Assembly: GCA_015179045.1 (NCBI GenBank)
Contig: WHUZ01000007.1
Coordinates: forward strand, 1,104,501-1,168,500
DNA length: 64,000 nt
DNA from: Kalaharituber pfeilii
Taxonomy: Eukaryota; Ascomycota; Pezizomycetes; Pezizales; Pezizaceae
Reading direction: 5' to 3'
Below, piece by piece: positions 61,498 to 64,000 of this stretch (the first letter of the stretch is position 1; each line of letters begins with the position of its first letter). Made by a program: the position numbers and the translations under genes. The notes beneath the pieces were generated by a model that worked only from the letters and a program-made list of their open reading frames with translations, did not search any database and was not told where the DNA came from.

Positions 61498-63010
61498 TAG
61501 TTTTTGTTTGCGTTGTTAAAGTAGGTATTTATGTGGAGCGAAGGTTGGTGAAAGGTAGCCTCGTCCCCAGGTGAAAGGGGAATGGATAGGACTAGATTGG
61601 TTTTGATTCATGATTCATAGTTTTGAGCTGTGGTGTGAGGTTCAGAATTGGTGGAAAAGGAGGGAGAGGCCGGAGGGGGTGGGATGGTATATAAAACTAA
61701 GTGGGAATTGGAATGAAAGTGCTACTTGATATTTTCAGAGTGTCCCGTATTGTGAGGTATACCGCTACAAAGTTTGGTGATATGATTATTGGTTCCTTTG
61801 TGTAAATGGGATCAGTGGAGATGATGTTCAGATTTTGGTGCGAACATGTGACGGGTAGCCCCAAACCGTACAGAGCAAACAGGGTCACTGTAGGACGAAG
61901 CCTAAGCCTAGAGGACGAAGCCTAGTGAGAGAGAGTAAAATATATTGATGATGATCTCTCACTCGAGTCTAAGCTGGGACTTAAAATACTTGTGGTTCGC
62001 ATACTGGAAGCTCCTGTTGGCCCATGCACCAGAAGCTTCTGTCGCATCGCCATGCAGCCCCCATGTGCATATGTCACTATCCAGCCTGCCATGCGCATAT
62101 GTCGCCATGCGGTCACTATGCCGCGGAAAGCAATTTTTGAAATAAGCTGCTCGCCAAACATGTCACGCAAATGGTTCATGCAACAAAACCAAACAAAGCA
62201 AAACAAACTAGAAAAACTTTCAACCGAATTCGTGAAATATTCCCGTTTACCATTCATCATCATATCATGGCTGTAAGCTCATAAACTAACATAACGTCAG
62301 TCTCGAACCAGGCATAACATGAATACACTCTGAGAAGAATAATACCTACCTCATTATTACTGGCCAGACCTCCTCCCCATCAAAACTCTGTATATAAACA
62401 AATCAAATATGAAAAATCAAACAAGAGCCCAGACAACAACCACAGATATTATCACGAAGTCGTCATTTCCGTACCAATTCCCACAAAGAAACCTACAGTC
62501 ATATGTATGTATACTATATCCCATCTTATATACCATATACCCACCAACTTTCCCCCGATAAAAATGCCTTCTTTTTTTTGTATAAAACCCTCTCTCCCCA
62601 AATTGTCAGAAAACCGAGAACACAAGAGCATGGTACTGTAAAAAGAGGTTTGAAAAAAATAAAGTTTCTAGGCAAAAAAGGTACAACAGAAAAAGAATAC
62701 AAGCTTGATATATAAAACCCCTCCAATATTTGACATTAAGGGAAAAAGGACAACGTACTATAGAACCCAAACCAACCCCACACCGTCAAAAAGGAAAAAC
62801 CCTCGACAAAATGAAAACCATCATGGGCCGCTAAAATTGAGCAAGAAAAAGAGAAGAAAACACATCTAAAACCCAAAGATATCATATATATCGTAACCAA
62901 AGTTCGATGCCTACCCTCCGATTAATGATCCCCACCTCCATCTCACCATCTCTCTTTCCTTCCTTCCTCCCATACCTCTGATCATAAAAGCCACTAACAT
63001 CCTCATCCCT

Positions 63011-64000
63011 TCAAGTAAAACTCTGTCTCTTGACATATACCCTCCTCGTATACCCCACCTTATTAATCTCCCCAATGGCCCCACTCGGCTGCCTGGTACT
63101 GCCCCTACCTGCACCCCTGCCTCCAGCCCCAGCTCCAGTCTCAGGTCCGGTTCCAGTTGACACCCTCGTACCGCCCCTACCTGCTCCAGCTCCGGCCCCA
63201 GCTCCACCATCCCCACTCCACCCCTGTCCTCCACCATACCCGAATCTATTCCTATGCATCTGCTGCTTCCCCGCTCCGTCCTCCTCTTCCTCGTCGCCGA
63301 CCGCAGAGCCATATGCCGCTCCGCCTGTTCCCCTCCCCGCACTCGCCTTCCTAACCTCCCCCAACATCCCATCCACCCACGCCTGCTTTTCCGGCGATAT
63401 CTCGAGTTCCTTTGCTTTGGGCCCTGCGAGGCCAAGTGGAGCAGCGGGCGCCAGCGTATCTCTGTCTCCGCCTGTCGACGAGAACGAGAGGCGAGAGTGT
63501 GGTCGTCCGCCGAAACCGCCGCTGGGACCAGTTGGCGCATTTGGAGACGGCGTTAAGTTATTTCCATACGACCCAGAACGATGAGAAGAGGGAGGACGAG
63601 TTTGAGGTGGCGTCCGGTAGTTACCCTGGGAGGAGGCAGGACGGCTGGCGTTGCGAGGACCAGTGGGTGGAGTTAGTTCTTGCCGTACTTCTTGCCGTAG
63701 TTCTTGTCGCGGTCCTGTAGGTGTTCGTGGGCCAGCTGGCCCTTTTGGCACGGTGGAGAGTGTTGTAGTATGAGCATACCTCGAAGCAGCGAGACCTGTT
63801 ACCGCCTTTGGTGCTGCTGGCGCTGCCGGAGCTGCTGACGCTGCCGGAGCTGTCGGAACTGCTGGCACTGCCGGAGCTACTGGAACCGCAGCTGGGGCTT
63901 TTGGTGCGGCTGCCGAAGCTACTGGAGTCCCAGCTGGGGCGTTTGGTGCGGCTGCCGAAGCTACTGGAGTCCCAGCTGGAGCTTTTGGTGCGGCCGCTGG
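63011..64000 (-). CDS. Pro/Ala- and Gly/Arg-rich protein, 3' part (5' end outside window)
   Basis: Open minus frame from the window edge to a stop at 63011, at least 329 codons. Order from the N-terminal side: Ala/Pro repeats (APAGTPVASAAAPK units), a TGPR-rich basic segment (TPTGPRQELRQEVRQE), a Ser/Pro linker, a short helical piece KELEISPEKQAWVDGMLGEV then RKAS, an acidic patch (GDEEEEDGAGK), then Gly-rich and RGG-like sequence (GAGAGRGGTRVS, GGRGAGRGSTRQPS) and the end VGYTRRVYVKRQSFT. Composition suggests an RNA-binding or cytoskeletal adaptor, but no folded domain is visible within the window, so function is undetermined. The reading frame stays open through the repeats, which supports it being coding rather than a GC artefact. 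Confidence 0.65.
   Translation of the reverse strand, partial: PAAAPKAPAGTPVASAAAPNAPAGTPVASAAAPKAPAAVPVAPAVPAVPTAPAASAAPAAPAAPKAVTGLAASRYAHTTTLSTVPKGPAGPRTPTGPRQELRQEVRQELTPPTGPRNASRPASSQGNYRTPPQTRPPSSHRSGSYGNNLTPSPNAPTGPSGGFGGRPHSRLSFSSTGGDRDTLAPAAPLGLAGPKAKELEISPEKQAWVDGMLGEVRKASAGRGTGGAAYGSAVGDEEEEDGAGKQQMHRNRFGYGGGQGWSGDGGAGAGAGAGRGGTRVSTGTGPETGAGAGGRGAGRGSTRQPSGAIGEINKVGYTRRVYVKRQSFT
63897..64000 (-). repeat. 42-bp in-frame tandem repeat (VNTR)
   Basis: Two full copies (63897-63938, 63939-63980) and a partial third of a 42-base unit encoding the 14-residue APAGTPVASAAAPK motif. The full copies differ at only about two positions. The array runs off the window end. Confidence 0.85.

Larger units (their letters stand above)
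60652..63010. other. Convergent intergenic region
   Basis: Lies between the PH-protein stop (+) and the stop of the minus-strand gene at the window edge. T-rich to 61.5 kb, with an 8-bp TTTCCCTC repeat (about 61.21-61.24 kb) and T46. It contains a duplicated GGACGAAGCCTA word at 61.89-61.92 kb. From 62.4 to 62.9 kb it is A-rich. No gene supported. Confidence 0.5.

Noticed and set aside
1..64000. CRISPR array, operon, or prokaryotic-type defence locus
   Set aside because: No regularly spaced repeats were seen, and intron-rich genes show eukaryotic nuclear DNA.

Overview
The window reads as nuclear DNA of a filamentous ascomycete (Pezizomycotina). The evidence is many short introns (about 45-115 nt, mostly GT-AG with CTAAC/CTGAC-like branch sites), and proteins typical of that group: a fungal serine-rich membrane protein, Pet127, a UPF0357/DUF2015 protein, a DUF2423 protein, TRAPP Trs33 and ribosomal protein eL28 (absent from baker's yeast). 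Gene density is low, roughly ten solid genes in 64 kb, with transposon and gene relics between them. I cannot fix the class; a Pezizomycetes- or Leotiomycetes-like genome is only a guess.

Layout. 1-3.9 kb: non-coding, with a 33-A run. 3.9-5.4 kb: serine-rich two-TM protein (-), with an apparent 1-base frameshift. 5.4-12.8 kb: no supportable gene. 12.8-13.4 kb: DUF2423 nucleolar-type protein (-). 14.3-15.5 kb: relic of a Crinkler-like gene with a PD-(D/E)XK nuclease-like C-terminus (-). 16.8-18.7 kb: Siz/PIAS SUMO E3 ligase (+). 19.8-20.7 kb: Trs33 (+), convergent with a peroxisomal malate dehydrogenase (21.2-22.6 kb, -) that carries a 47-nt AT-AC intron. 23.5-24.3 kb: eL28 (-), divergent from UPF0357 (25.8-26.3 kb, +). 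28.6-30.3 kb: uncertain or broken small genes. 31.6-35.4 kb: large PH + leucine-rich-repeat protein (-).

36.9-49 kb: mostly gene-poor, with a 94-bp fold-back element, two unrecognised degenerate loci and one hypothetical locus (46.3-47.5 kb). 49.2-51.8 kb: Pet127 (-). 52-58.8 kb: transposon graveyard, with a TIR-bounded element of about 1 kb, a perfect 42-bp inverted repeat, a HARBI1-like transposase relic, and a second fold-back element beside it. 58.8-60.7 kb: PH-domain protein (+). 63.0-64.0 kb: 3' end of a Pro/Ala-Gly/Arg-rich protein (-) leaving the window, with 42-bp coding tandem repeats.

The intact genes are unrelated housekeeping functions (translation, vesicle tethering, sumoylation, peroxisomal redox, mitochondrial RNA processing). 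Nothing suggests an operon or cluster. The unusual content is in splicing (an AT-AC and a GC-AG intron) and in the decayed Crinkler/nuclease and transposon loci.
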